From Dehalogenimonas sp. THU2 (GTDB lineage: Bacteria > Chloroflexota > Dehalococcoidia > Dehalococcoidales > Dehalococcoidaceae), in NCBI RefSeq assembly GCF_039749495.1, contig NZ_JBDLLU010000001.1, forward strand, positions 1 to 64,000: 64,000 bases of DNA, read 5' to 3'. Both the position numbers and the translations under genes were made by a program. The notes under the pieces were generated by a model. The model did no database searches and was not told the DNA's origin. It saw nothing but the letters and a program-made list of their open reading frames with translations. Positions 32,321 through 41,596 of the stretch are shown in pieces (position 1 is the stretch's first letter; every line of letters starts with the position of its first letter).

Positions 32321-34869
32321 TTTTTAGGTTTGGCCCCCTTCATGATCAGCATGACCAGACCACTGCCGACCAGTAGAGCTACAGGAATGACGATGAGAAT
32401 CGGCGATATTCCGCCGCTTCCGCCACCGTTATCGTTTGTACCGTTGCTCTGTTCGGGTGGGGCGATGATACCGCCGCCGGCCATGTCCACATCCACCCGT
32501 CGTTCAGTCACCAGCGACACCGTGTCGCTGTACGCGAGCAGGTAGAGATGATAAATGCCTTTGGACAGGTTCTGGGTATCGGAGGCGGAAAGATTAACGC
32601 TGAACTTTGTGCCGCTGCCCTGGGCCTGGCCGCTCTTGAGTACCCTGTTACTGGATGGGTCTACCAAACAATAATCCACGGCCAGCTTACCGTCCCCGGT
32701 CAGTTCGACGCTGATGTCAGCTGTCTTGCCCGGTTCCAGCTTGCCGGAGGAAACTTCTTTGATATCCACCAGGTTTGCGGTGCCAAGGAACTTATCGCCG
32801 GGCTTAAAGGGGTAACCCGGATCACGGAACGCTTCCAATTCGGCGTATTGGGCGCCGGATTCGAACCTCACCAGCTTGAACGGCCCGTTGGAGATGGCCA
32901 GATTGCCGTAGCTGTTGAAGAAGGCGATGTCTGCTTGGTAACGTGCCTGAGCCGAGGCGAAACTTACCCTGGTTTGCGGAGTGTCGAAGATCAGGTTAGG
33001 CACATAGCTGGAGTTGATGAAACCGGTCAGAACGTTTTTCACTTTGATAGCATGGTTGTTGTTGACCAGTGACAGCCAGTCGACGTTGAAACGCGCAGCG
33101 GCGGTATCGGAATAGGCTCCCTGCCTTTTTTCGAAGACGAGGTTGTCCATGGCCGCCAGCATCTCCCATGGCATGGACAGGGAAGCCGGCACGGCGTAGG
33201 AGGCGATGTAGTCTGGCACGAAGTGCCAGTAGTCGACATAAACCTCGATCTTATTGGCATCGATGATCCTGAATCCTTTGAAAGTATCCAGAACCGGCTT
33301 GGAAGTGGTGGCGGCGGCGAATTCAATGGCGGATTTGTTTTTATTATAGACCATGTCGAAGCTCTGATAGATAGCATAGACCAGGTCGGCCATCTCTATC
33401 TGCTGGCCGTTGTGCCACTTCGACTGGAAGTACTTGGAGTAATCGAAAACGACCTTGCTGGTGGCCTTGGCGCTTGCCCCGACAGAAGCGAATCGTCCTT
33501 TGTCGGCGTCCCATCTGAAAGCGTCAGCCGGGATACTGAGGGTGCCAGCCGGACCGGAAGTTTCGACCGAATAGCTTGCCCGGTAAGAGACGGGCAGACC
33601 GGTGAATGGGTGATTGATGAGCGGGGGATCGACCATATTGCGCCAGATGTCGGATGAATATGCGTCACCGAAGCCGCCCACCGGATTCCAGGTGGAGCGC
33701 TCGGTCCAGACCCACTGGTTGCCGATGGTCAGCGTGGACTGGCCGGGTACGTACGCTTCCCGCAGGGTGAAGATAGAGCGCGGACCGGCAGCGATATCCT
33801 GGGTAACGCCATCCATTACTGACTTGGCGGCGAAATTATTGATCCCGGTGACAACCCACAACCTGACGGCATCTTCCATAGCCAGTTTGGTCATCTGTTT
33901 GTACAGGTCGTCGCGCTGAGAGACAGAGGTGAAGGTTCCCATATAGATCTTCTTGCCCAGTTCATCCAGTTGAGAGTTCTGATACTGCCAGAACCCCTGT
34001 TCCTGCCAGCCGGGCATATTGCCCAGCCATGGGGCATACATCTGGTTGATCAGGCCGGCATCGTATTTATCAGCAGAACCTTTGCTCCAGCCTTCGGTAT
34101 AAAGATGCCATTGCAACAAGCCGGGGTCTTGAGAGTAGACGATATTGATGGCCTGGGCAAACTGCTGATAAACGACCCTGGCGGTAAAACCGAGCTTGGT
34201 CAATTCAGCGGCGATGGTATCGCCCACTACCCGTCGTTCGTCCTCCGTGCGCACGATGAATTTAAGCTCGATGGGTTTACCCTGGTAATTCCAGAGGTTA
34301 TTGACCAGGGTGCAACCGGCCTTCTGCATCTCGGCGGCGATCGTCGCCTTGGCCTGCTCCGGTTGGTACCCCAGGTTCATCTCGTAGATCATGGAGTTGA
34401 TGGCGCGGTAATCATAGTCGCCTGAACTCAGATGGGAGACCATCGGTAACGCCGAGCCATGGTAGATCTGCTGGGCGATGTAATTGCGGTCGATGATCTG
34501 GTTTAAAGCGAAACGGATAGTTTTGATGGAGAAAGGGTTAAACTGGCCGTCCGGCGCCGGAGCTGGGTTAAGCACCAGGCCGATCGAAGTGGCCGGTGCC
34601 TGGTACATGGCGATATTCTGGTTTGTAGCCAGGTCCTGGGCAGCAAGCGTCTTCAGTGAATAGATATACATGTCCATCTCGCCCTTTGCCAGAGCAGCCG
34701 CGGCGATGTCAACATTAAAGGCTTTGAAAATGAGCTTGTCGGCTGCCGGGCCGGGCTTTGAGTGCGGCGGAGTGTAGGCTACTACCGGAGACAACAGGAA
34801 AGACAAGGCCAATCCCAGACTCAAGACTATGGAGAATACTCGTCCCGCCAGGCGTTCTCGCTTGTACAT
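32314..34869 (-). CDS. ABC transporter substrate-binding protein with C-terminal membrane anchor
   Basis: 851 residues, far longer than the usual 500-550. A signal peptide (about 1-31) is followed by family-5 SBP sequence, in which IKTIRFALNQIIDRNYIAQQ is the counterpart of the hinge motif and NGPFKLVRFESGAQY closes the core. A beta-sandwich segment with Ig-like wording (about 700-800) follows, then a Gly/Asn-rich linker and a single membrane helix ending in KGAKPKKS. So it is held by a C-terminal helix and not by lipid. It heads the second, complete importer cluster. The ligand is unknown. Confidence 0.85.
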   Translation of the reverse strand: MYKRERLAGRVFSIVLSLGLALSFLLSPVVAYTPPHSKPGPAADKLIFKAFNVDIAAAALAKGEMDMYIYSLKTLAAQDLATNQNIAMYQAPATSIGLVLNPAPAPDGQFNPFSIKTIRFALNQIIDRNYIAQQIYHGSALPMVSHLSSGDYDYRAINSMIYEMNLGYQPEQAKATIAAEMQKAGCTLVNNLWNYQGKPIELKFIVRTEDERRVVGDTIAAELTKLGFTARVVYQQFAQAINIVYSQDPGLLQWHLYTEGWSKGSADKYDAGLINQMYAPWLGNMPGWQEQGFWQYQNSQLDELGKKIYMGTFTSVSQRDDLYKQMTKLAMEDAVRLWVVTGINNFAAKSVMDGVTQDIAAGPRSIFTLREAYVPGQSTLTIGNQWVWTERSTWNPVGGFGDAYSSDIWRNMVDPPLINHPFTGLPVSYRASYSVETSGPAGTLSIPADAFRWDADKGRFASVGASAKATSKVVFDYSKYFQSKWHNGQQIEMADLVYAIYQSFDMVYNKNKSAIEFAAATTSKPVLDTFKGFRIIDANKIEVYVDYWHFVPDYIASYAVPASLSMPWEMLAAMDNLVFEKRQGAYSDTAAARFNVDWLSLVNNNHAIKVKNVLTGFINSSYVPNLIFDTPQTRVSFASAQARYQADIAFFNSYGNLAISNGPFKLVRFESGAQYAELEAFRDPGYPFKPGDKFLGTANLVDIKEVSSGKLEPGKTADISVELTGDGKLAVDYCLVDPSSNRVLKSGQAQGSGTKFSVNLSASDTQNLSKGIYHLYLLAYSDTVSLVTERRVDVDMAGGGIIAPPEQSNGTNDNGGGSGGISPILIVIPVALLVGSGLVMLIMKGAKPKKS

Positions 34870-34904
34870 GTCTCTCCTCCTCAGCCGCTATTGATCGATG
34901 GATT

Positions 34905-37055
34905 CTATTTATTGTTCGATACCAGTCGCATCCGGTAATACATGGCGCCTGAAGCCACCAAACTGATGAAAAGGGCTGCGGATAGTGTCGCCAGCAGCCA
35001 GGTATTATTGCCTCCGCCGGAGTCCGACGGAGGAGCGGCATTCAATCCCGTAATGCTGGTGGAGAGGTCGTTCAGGCTGGTCTGAAATGTATCGAAACCA
35101 AATTCGGTGAAAAACGACGCCACAGATACGTTGCCTGAAATATCAGCCACCACTACGTCCCGGGCGCCTTCACCGGCAACCGGGGCGTAAATGGTCTGCA
35201 TGAAATTGCCGCTTGCGTCGGTGAAACCGGTGCTGATTAGCACGCCGCCCAGGGAGATGAATATCTCCGATTCCGGCTGGAAATTGGAGCCCTGGACGAT
35301 GATGTCCCGGCCGGCGGGGCCGGACGGCGGTGACAGGAATAGCTGTGGCGTCGGCATGGCTTTCTGTCGGGCAAAGGCGATCTTCTGATTGGCGCCCATG
35401 ACTTCGCCCAGGCGGCTGTCAGCCCAGACCATGTAAACATCGGTACTGGAAACCTTCATCGAAAAGTAATCGCCAAGGAATCCGCCATAGGGGAATGCCA
35501 GATTCGGATTGGATGGATAGTCGGTGACCCGGCTGTTGAACTCCCAGGTCTTACCGTTATCGGAGGATACCGAATAATAGATATGATAGGCCAGTTCGCT
35601 GATATCGTCGCGGGTGTCTCCCCACATCAAATGCACTTTACCGTCAGGCCCGGCGGCGATGGACGGGAAAAACTGCAAGTGGTCGGTGACGTCGTCGTTG
35701 ACCCGCTTCGGGATCGAATAAGTTTTACCGCCATCGAGGGACGCTACCATGAAGATATCGCCCGTGTCGGACAACTTGTCGGAAGGATACGCTACATAGG
35801 TGATATAGATCTCCCCGTTGGGTCCCATGGCTGTTTGGGGGAAACCGGAAGCCCAAAATCGGAAATTAGCTGAACGGGGCAGGTAGTCCAGTTCTATTAA
35901 ATGGGCTACGGAACGGCGGGTGAAGTTCTGTCCTTTATCCTTGGAGGTGGCCACCATGATCTCGGCGTCACCCTGCCAGGTACCGTCAAGCCAGGAGTCG
36001 AGGTAAGCCACGTACACGGTGCCGTCGGGCGCCACCATGGGTTGGGAACCATGCACCAGCCGGTCCTCTTCATCGCCGTGACCGGTAGTGTTGACATAGG
36101 GACTGACAGCAACCGGTTCTGACCAGGTACGGCCGCCGTCCTCGCTCCTTACCATCTCGATGACAGCTACCTCTTCGACGACCTGTAGCGCCGGTAATTC
36201 ATCGATCCAGGCCAGGGAATAGACTTCGATAAACAAGGTATAGGTCAGGTAAAGGATTTCTTTGGACAGGTCGCTCGGGTTGGGGCCTATCGCCATCCAT
36301 GGTTTATCCACGAAGAAACTGTAAACCTCACCCCGGGGCCGTTCCCCCTCGGGGACCTCGTAATCATATGAATAGACTTCACCCAGACCGGCGGTCACGG
36401 AATCATTCCAGGTGAGGCCGCCGTCCGTAGAACGGTTAACCACGATACTGGCCACCTGAGAATAGCCAGTAATGCCGGATACCTCGAATTTTTCGTGTGA
36501 GATAGCCATCTGGCAGATATAGACGTTGCCATTTTTATCGAACACGGTTACGGGATCACCGGCGCCGGATATCAGAGTACGGGGAATCTTGGGTTGTACC
36601 GGGCCCTGCCAGGTCGCGCCACCATCAAAGCTCGTGTAAGTGGATACACCGGGGAAGTTGTAATCGATCATGCCTACGACAAGGTGATTGGGGTCGTTAG
36701 GATTGACCGAGAGGTGCGGTTCGGTTTGATAAGGGACGTGGCCGTAGTCCTGGGATACGAGGATATTTCGGCTGAAGTTCGCGGCTGGGCTGCGGTAGGG
36801 TATGAGAGCGGCTGCGGCGCCGCCTACCGCTTGTGTCGTATTTATGTTCGGGTTGTTGATGAGAGCAGACATAAAAGGGTCTTGCTCGGTGATACTGAGG
36901 TATGCGGAACTGGACAGGAGATGCGGGTTTCTGGCGCCTATGATTTCATCGATTGTCGTTTTACTGCGGTCGGCCGCGGTTGCAACGAGGGGAGCCGAAA
37001 ACATCCCTGATAGCAGCATCAATGTTACCAGGCTGAGAAACACCTTTTTCAACAT
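34905..37055 (-). CDS. Exported sialidase-like (Asp-box) protein with C-terminal anchor
   Basis: 716 residues. A signal peptide at 1-28 precedes a propeller-type domain with about six Asp-boxes: SFDGGATW, STDGGLTW, SEDGGRTW, SKDKGQNF, SLDGGKTY and SSDNGKTW. These mark BNR repeats, found in sialidases and in many non-enzymatic propellers. An IPT/Ig-like domain (IIVQGSNFQPESEIFISLGG) and a Gly/Ser linker lead to a C-terminal membrane helix and MRLVSNNK. Catalytic residues of sialidases (the Arg triad, Tyr/Glu pair) cannot be confirmed. The same layout of exported body, linker and C-terminal helix is shared with the neighbouring SBP, 35 bp away on the same strand. Confidence 0.75.
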   Translation of the reverse strand: MLKKVFLSLVTLMLLSGMFSAPLVATAADRSKTTIDEIIGARNPHLLSSSAYLSITEQDPFMSALINNPNINTTQAVGGAAAALIPYRSPAANFSRNILVSQDYGHVPYQTEPHLSVNPNDPNHLVVGMIDYNFPGVSTYTSFDGGATWQGPVQPKIPRTLISGAGDPVTVFDKNGNVYICQMAISHEKFEVSGITGYSQVASIVVNRSTDGGLTWNDSVTAGLGEVYSYDYEVPEGERPRGEVYSFFVDKPWMAIGPNPSDLSKEILYLTYTLFIEVYSLAWIDELPALQVVEEVAVIEMVRSEDGGRTWSEPVAVSPYVNTTGHGDEEDRLVHGSQPMVAPDGTVYVAYLDSWLDGTWQGDAEIMVATSKDKGQNFTRRSVAHLIELDYLPRSANFRFWASGFPQTAMGPNGEIYITYVAYPSDKLSDTGDIFMVASLDGGKTYSIPKRVNDDVTDHLQFFPSIAAGPDGKVHLMWGDTRDDISELAYHIYYSVSSDNGKTWEFNSRVTDYPSNPNLAFPYGGFLGDYFSMKVSSTDVYMVWADSRLGEVMGANQKIAFARQKAMPTPQLFLSPPSGPAGRDIIVQGSNFQPESEIFISLGGVLISTGFTDASGNFMQTIYAPVAGEGARDVVVADISGNVSVASFFTEFGFDTFQTSLNDLSTSITGLNAAPPSDSGGGNNTWLLATLSAALFISLVASGAMYYRMRLVSNNK

Positions 37056-37100
37056 GAATCCCTCCCTCCGCGCGACGCGCCTTCAAATAATTTATACCCG

Positions 37101-37592
37101 CTATGAACCCCGGCTTACCTTCCCCCAACCGATCGGCTGATAGGGTTCATCGGTGTCGATGTCCCAGACCCATAATTCGCCATCGATGACAGCGATGCCG
37201 AGGACAAAACTGAAAAACTCGTTGATATACTCCTGGTCGACGGAAATAATAAACCCGTCTTTGAGCGCGGCCAATTGCTGTTGCAAACCCTTCGAATACT
37301 GGTCTTCGATATTGGCGGCGGTCGGGGTTTCGTTGGTGTTGTCTTTGGACAACCATTCGTTGAGTTCTTGAAGACTGCCGAAATCACGCGGGGGGAAGAC
37401 TTTCGCTATATCTTCATATTGCGCCCGCATAGCATCCAATTGGGCCGACAGATCGGAATTCTGGGCGTTGAGGGTAGTGTTTTCATCAAGGGCTAATTGA
37501 TAATTGGAATTCGACGTACAGCCGGCCAGGAGCACGGCGGGGATCAGGAGAGTAATAAGCCAACACCATCGTTTCATGACATTCTCCAGCAA
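37101..37592 (-). CDS. Small lipoprotein with coiled coil
   Basis: 163 residues. A lipobox (VLLAGC, Cys at about 24) sets the mature end, then a coiled-coil segment (about 30-62, LNAQNSDLSAQLDAMRAQYE) and a C-terminal domain of about 95 residues beginning FPPRDFGSLQELNEWLS. The latter resembles the C-terminal domain of the product encoded at 37809, where the wording is FPLKNFGTEFELQNWLL. The two look like paralogues with different N-terminal anchors. The function is not recognised. Confidence 0.7.
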   Translation of the reverse strand: MLENVMKRWCWLITLLIPAVLLAGCTSNSNYQLALDENTTLNAQNSDLSAQLDAMRAQYEDIAKVFPPRDFGSLQELNEWLSKDNTNETPTAANIEDQYSKGLQQQLAALKDGFIISVDQEYINEFFSFVLGIAVIDGELWVWDIDTDEPYQPIGWGKVSRGS

Positions 37593-37808
37593 ACGAGAGA
37601 CGCGATCCTTTGGGGCTCGCGTCCGTTAGCTTAATATATATGTACAAAAATTACAAGGAGCTGTAAAGGACTATAACATAATCCGGATGATGGGATTTGT
37701 AGTCTACACATCGATAACCTCCGCCATCCCACATCGACGACGCCCCCCCTCCCTGTCCGGGTAAAAAAGCGTACTGAGCAACTTACCTTCGATAGAGTTT
37801 TACGGAAG

Positions 37809-38513
37809 TTATAACTGGAATGAAGGGTAGATACTGCCGTCTTCGAAGCAGATATACACCATGTCGCCGGCTACGGCGTAGAGTTCGGGGTAGTAGAACT
37901 GCTCATCCTCCCAGATTGCCACTGATAGAAAATACCCGTCGTCCATGGCCAGGCGTTGCAACATGTAGTATTGTTCCGGATAGTCATCGAGGGGATTCAG
38001 TTTTTTGATGGCGGCGAGAAGCCAATTTTGCAGCTCAAATTCAGTACCGAAGTTTTTAAGCGGGAATTTAGATTGAATCTTGGCCAGGTCGTCAGATAGT
38101 CTGGACTTGTCGGCTTCCAATGCTGAGACACTGGCGGAAAGAGTTGTGATCTGGCTGGATAAGTTTTGTATCTGTAAACTGAGGTCATCGCGTTCGGCGG
38201 TGACCTCGTCTTTTTGAACGGTTAGATCATCTACCTGTCCGCTGGCGCTTTGCCACTGAGCCGCCGATACACCACCGAAGATGACAGCCAGGCCGAGGAT
38301 TGCGGAAAGCACGATAACCGGCATGCCGATGCCCGTCTTTTTGTTGGGAGGTGTGGTTGCGCCCGGCAGAGTCGGAATTGTGGCGCTTGTTTCGGAAGGG
38401 GCGGGGGGTGATTCAACAGGGGATTTTGCGGTGTGACCTGCCGTTTTGCCGCAATTGGCGCAAAATTCGTCCTCAGGTCCGGTGGTATGCCCGCAGGAAG
38501 TGCAGAAAGCCAT
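37809..38513 (-). CDS. Zinc-ribbon membrane protein with coiled coil
   Basis: 234 residues. The N-terminal zinc ribbon is CTSCGHTTGPEDEFCANC. A Pro/Thr-rich linker, one membrane span (about 65-85), a coiled coil (about 92-142) and a C-terminal domain follow, the last related to that of the lipoprotein encoded at 37101. With the ribbon inside the cell, the coiled coil and the end domain would be outside. No function is known. Between it and 37592 is a 216-bp gap with a GACGCGA/TCGCGTC dyad (about 37600-37626). Confidence 0.72.
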   Translation of the reverse strand: MAFCTSCGHTTGPEDEFCANCGKTAGHTAKSPVESPPAPSETSATIPTLPGATTPPNKKTGIGMPVIVLSAILGLAVIFGGVSAAQWQSASGQVDDLTVQKDEVTAERDDLSLQIQNLSSQITTLSASVSALEADKSRLSDDLAKIQSKFPLKNFGTEFELQNWLLAAIKKLNPLDDYPEQYYMLQRLAMDDGYFLSVAIWEDEQFYYPELYAVAGDMVYICFEDGSIYPSFQL

Positions 38514-38704
38514 AGCGCGCCCCCTTTGCCCAGGATGACCTCACCCTGTAACCAAAATACTTTACCACTGGCGCAGAGACTCGTCAATGGTGAGGGATAT
38601 TATAGGCCATGATTCCAGCGATAAAAATGGGACTTAATTGGATTTCCAATGTGCCGCGACGGAAGCATCCGCAGTTAACGTCCTTTAGTTGCTAATCGTA
38701 CTGG

Positions 38705-39283
38705 TCACGCTACTCTGACCTTACAGGGTAGTCCTATTTCGTTGGTTTTATATACGTATTTTCCACCATTCGGGTCGAAATCCGGAAGCAGCTTCTGGAT
38801 TTCATGTACCGGCCATATACCGTTATACGTTATTGTCGGATTCTCCCAGCAGACGGAACTCTTTGCTGACTTGGGTCGGACGGAATGTATCTTGCACTCG
38901 TGGTTTTCTTTGTCGAAAAACACGCAGTATCCCCGGTCGTAAGTGCGGTAGTAAGGTATGTATTTCCCGGCGATGTCACCTTGTGTTTCCCTGATCCATA
39001 GTAGAAAATAGCCTTTTTTATCTTCGTTGACGACCGTATATTTTTGCGCGAGTTCCGCCGGTTCCATACCTAAAAACCGCGCTATTGCCTCGAACTCCCC
39101 TGGTTCCGGTACGCACGGCTGCTGCAAACAGCAATAGCCGCACTGCTGGCACGACGTGCTTCCGCTGTTTTTCGCCATATTGTGCTTTTTTTGCTCTTCC
39201 GCAAATTGTGCCACGCTTTCCGCTTTCAACCGGTTTACATCTTCCGGACCGGAAATACGCGATGGATTATTCATTGTGTACAT
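38705..39283 (-). CDS. YkgJ-type cysteine-cluster protein
   Basis: 192 residues. The Cys motifs are CQQCGYCCLQQPC (about 43-55), then CVFFDKENHECKIHSVRP and SSVCWENP. These match the CxxCxxCC and C-x-x-Y/H-x-x-RP-x-x-C patterns of the YkgJ family. It should bind metal; its role is unknown. It is not near a dehalogenase gene, in contrast to its counterpart at 22650, and the two are only distantly alike outside the Cys motifs. Confidence 0.75.
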   Translation of the reverse strand: MYTMNNPSRISGPEDVNRLKAESVAQFAEEQKKHNMAKNSGSTSCQQCGYCCLQQPCVPEPGEFEAIARFLGMEPAELAQKYTVVNEDKKGYFLLWIRETQGDIAGKYIPYYRTYDRGYCVFFDKENHECKIHSVRPKSAKSSVCWENPTITYNGIWPVHEIQKLLPDFDPNGGKYVYKTNEIGLPCKVRVA

Positions 39284-39407
39284 AGCAAAATCCGCAATAT
39301 TATTTACATAAAAGTATACAATGGGTTATTGATATTAGCAAATAACAAGGGTTTCTACCGGGAAAAGCCATTGGTAGCTAAAGCGTTTGTGTTGATAAGG
39401 CGAGTAA

Positions 39408-40178
39408 CTATTTCAGGAAAAAGCCCAGGTACCAGTCGATGATCTGGTCGCCCCAGAGGAAGGTGATGAACATTGCCAGGGCCAGGAATGGGCCGAACGC
39501 GATGGCTTCCCGGCGGCCTTTGCGGCGCAAGGTCAGGAAGGCGATAGCCACCAGCCCGGAGGCTATCCAGGACATGATCACGGCCACGATGATATTAGGC
39601 CAGCCGGTCATCAATCCGGCCAGGGCGCCCAGTTTGACGTCTCCCTCTCCCATCCCCCCCCGTGAAACGATGTAGACCAGCAGGAAGATGCCGAACCCGG
39701 CGGCGGCTCCGATGCCGGCGTTGAGGGGTGTGGGCGCCAGGTCGATCTGACCGGAAAACAGGCTGATGCTCAGGGCCACCGCCATGGCTGGCAGCAGAAT
39801 ATTGTTGAGGATAAGCTGGTGCTCCATGTCGATGACGAAGATGACAACGGTCACCGCGGCGTAGAAGAGAGCTGCCCACAGCACTGGTGTCAGGCCGAAA
39901 TAGAGGTAAAGGAAGGCGAAAGTGAGGCCGGTTATTGCCTCCACCCAGAATACCCGCGCCGGAATCTTCTCGCCGCAGGTGCGACAACGGCCCCGGAGCA
40001 CAAGCCAGGAAAGCACCGGGATCATGTCGGCGGGGGTTAGGCGGCGGCTGCAGCCCGGACATTTGGACGGGGGCATGACGACGGATTTATCATGAGGTAA
40101 GCGGTCAGCCAGTACGTTCAAGAAGCTGCCGATGACAGCGCCGAACATGAAGAAGATGATTGCGTAGGCGGTTTCCAT
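39408..40178 (-). CDS. Prepilin peptidase (type IV leader peptidase)
   Basis: 256 residues with about 7 membrane spans. The cytoplasmic zinc-binding loop has two CxxC pairs (CPGC and CRTC). The two catalytic aspartates of GxGD-type peptidases are visible as VIDMEHQLILN and GGMGEGDVKLG. It cleaves and N-methylates type IV pilin-like signal sequences. No pilin genes lie in this window. The N-terminal domain GSFLNVLADRLP is typical. Confidence 0.9.
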   Translation of the reverse strand: METAYAIIFFMFGAVIGSFLNVLADRLPHDKSVVMPPSKCPGCSRRLTPADMIPVLSWLVLRGRCRTCGEKIPARVFWVEAITGLTFAFLYLYFGLTPVLWAALFYAAVTVVIFVIDMEHQLILNNILLPAMAVALSISLFSGQIDLAPTPLNAGIGAAAGFGIFLLVYIVSRGGMGEGDVKLGALAGLMTGWPNIIVAVIMSWIASGLVAIAFLTLRRKGRREAIAFGPFLALAMFITFLWGDQIIDWYLGFFLK

Positions 40179-40195
40179 TGGGGCACATTATAGAT

Positions 40196-40318
40196 GGAGT
40201 CACAAATAAATTCCAAGTTACAAACCCGGAATAGCTCCAAACACGAAATATCAGAGTTTGGTCATTGGTGTTTTGGTAATTTGAAATTTGTTTCGTGCTT
40301 GGTATTCGAATTTCGGCT
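40196..40318. repeat. AT-rich imperfect inverted repeat, copy 2
   Basis: The left half has CACAAATAAATTCCAAGTTAC and the right half TGGTAATTTGAAATTTGTTTC followed by TTGGTATTCGAATTTCG. The halves read back on one another with gaps. It lies between the YihY-type gene and the prepilin peptidase gene, upstream of the latter. Confidence 0.6.
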
Positions 40319-40350
40319 TTGGGGAGGCATGTAAGGCGGGGTAAAACAGG

Positions 40351-41247
40351 TTATTCACCTTTGGTCAAGAGCTCGAATTTACCTGTGCCCTCGATCTCCT
40401 GGTGCAGCACTGAGTTAACCTCCACCCCCAGGATGAGGATGATGGCGGAGATATAGATCCACATCAGCAGCACGATGACTGAGCCCAGCGGGCCATATAC
40501 CGACTCGTAGTTGGCGAAATTGGTCAGGAAAAAGATAAAGAGATATGTACCCGCCTGAAAAAGTACTGCGGCCAGGATGGTGCCAGGCCAGGTCCATTTC
40601 CAGATGGTGCGGGTGTTGGGCACATATTTATAGATGATGAGAAAAACCAGCAGCGCCAACAGGAAGCCGATGAGGCGGCCACCGAACGGCACCAGGAAAT
40701 TTAGCAGTGGATTGGGTGACTCATCGACGAAATTCACCAGGTTGATCGCCGTCAGCGACAGTAGGAAGAGGGCGCCGGTGCCCACCACCATAGCCAGATC
40801 CCGCGCCTTGCCGATGACGAAATGGCGCTCCGATTTGATGCCCCAGGCGCGGTTGACCGCCCGGCGGATGGCGGCGAACAAATTGCTGCCGCTCCATAGA
40901 AGACCAACCACACCGGCGATACCGCCAACACCCCTGAGTTCGATGACGGCATCCAGTGTGGTTTCAACGAAATCGGCAGAGCCGGGAAGAACATGGATCA
41001 GTGCGTCCGAAACTGCCCGGCGGATATCTTCATTTGGCAGAAAAAAGCCCATCAGGGAGACCACGCCTAGCAGGAGCGGGAAGATCGACAGGAAGGCATA
41101 GAAGGCGACAGCGCCGGCGCGGTCGGAAGCGTCATCGCGGCTCCACTCCTCGGCTATGCGCCGAAGGAAGCGGAAGGCGATGCTCTTTTCCAGGGCGCCC
41201 TTGATACGGTTGACCCACGCGTTGATGGACTGTCTCAACTTTTTCAT
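40351..41247 (-). CDS. YihY/BrkB-type membrane protein
   Basis: 298 residues with 6 membrane spans. The family segments DRAGAVAFYAFLSIFPLLLG (near residue 41) and LWSGSNLFAAIRRAVNRAWG are clear, as is WKWTWPGTILAAVLFQAGTY. The name RNase BN has been used for this family, but it is not a proven nuclease; an integral membrane transport or stress role is more likely. It may be co-transcribed with the small gene upstream (36-bp gap). Confidence 0.85.
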   Translation of the reverse strand: MKKLRQSINAWVNRIKGALEKSIAFRFLRRIAEEWSRDDASDRAGAVAFYAFLSIFPLLLGVVSLMGFFLPNEDIRRAVSDALIHVLPGSADFVETTLDAVIELRGVGGIAGVVGLLWSGSNLFAAIRRAVNRAWGIKSERHFVIGKARDLAMVVGTGALFLLSLTAINLVNFVDESPNPLLNFLVPFGGRLIGFLLALLVFLIIYKYVPNTRTIWKWTWPGTILAAVLFQAGTYLFIFFLTNFANYESVYGPLGSVIVLLMWIYISAIILILGVEVNSVLHQEIEGTGKFELLTKGE

Positions 41248-41283
41248 ATCGTTTACGATCTGCCCGGCGATATAAAACTCTGG

Positions 41284-41490
41284 TTACTTCTTGACCGCCC
41301 AAACCAGGGCAACCACCCAGCCGATGAAAGTCCAGCCCAGGAGCAGATTCAGCAGGAAAATGGCGCCAGTATTACGGCGTTTACGAGCGATGGCGATAGT
41401 TGTGGGCAGGAAATAGATCACCAGGCTGATGATGAATGAGATGATCCCAAAGATGCTGGCGAAGAAAAACCCGAAGATGCCTTCAATCAT
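41284..41490 (-). CDS. Superinfection-immunity-like small membrane protein
   Basis: 68 residues with two membrane helices (about 7-29 and 44-65) and a basic loop RKRRNTGAIFLLNLLLGWTF. That wording, N-x-LxGWTxIGWVxALxWA, is the hallmark of the Imm_superinfect (T4 Imm-like) family. Most chromosomal copies have no link to a phage, and none is seen here, so the name should be taken only as a family label. Confidence 0.8.
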   Translation of the reverse strand: MIEGIFGFFFASIFGIISFIISLVIYFLPTTIAIARKRRNTGAIFLLNLLLGWTFIGWVVALVWAVKK

Positions 41491-41596
41491 AATGCGAAAC
41501 TCCTGACAATGTTATAAAGATAGACTACCTTAAATCAGGGCACCGGGCAACAGGAAAATATTCGGGAGGCTCTGGGGATATGATATAATCCGGGTT

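Noticed and set aside
41284-41490. Prophage origin for the superinfection-immunity-like gene
   Set aside because: There are no phage genes, integrase or attachment-site repeats nearby, and the family is widespread in bacterial chromosomes.
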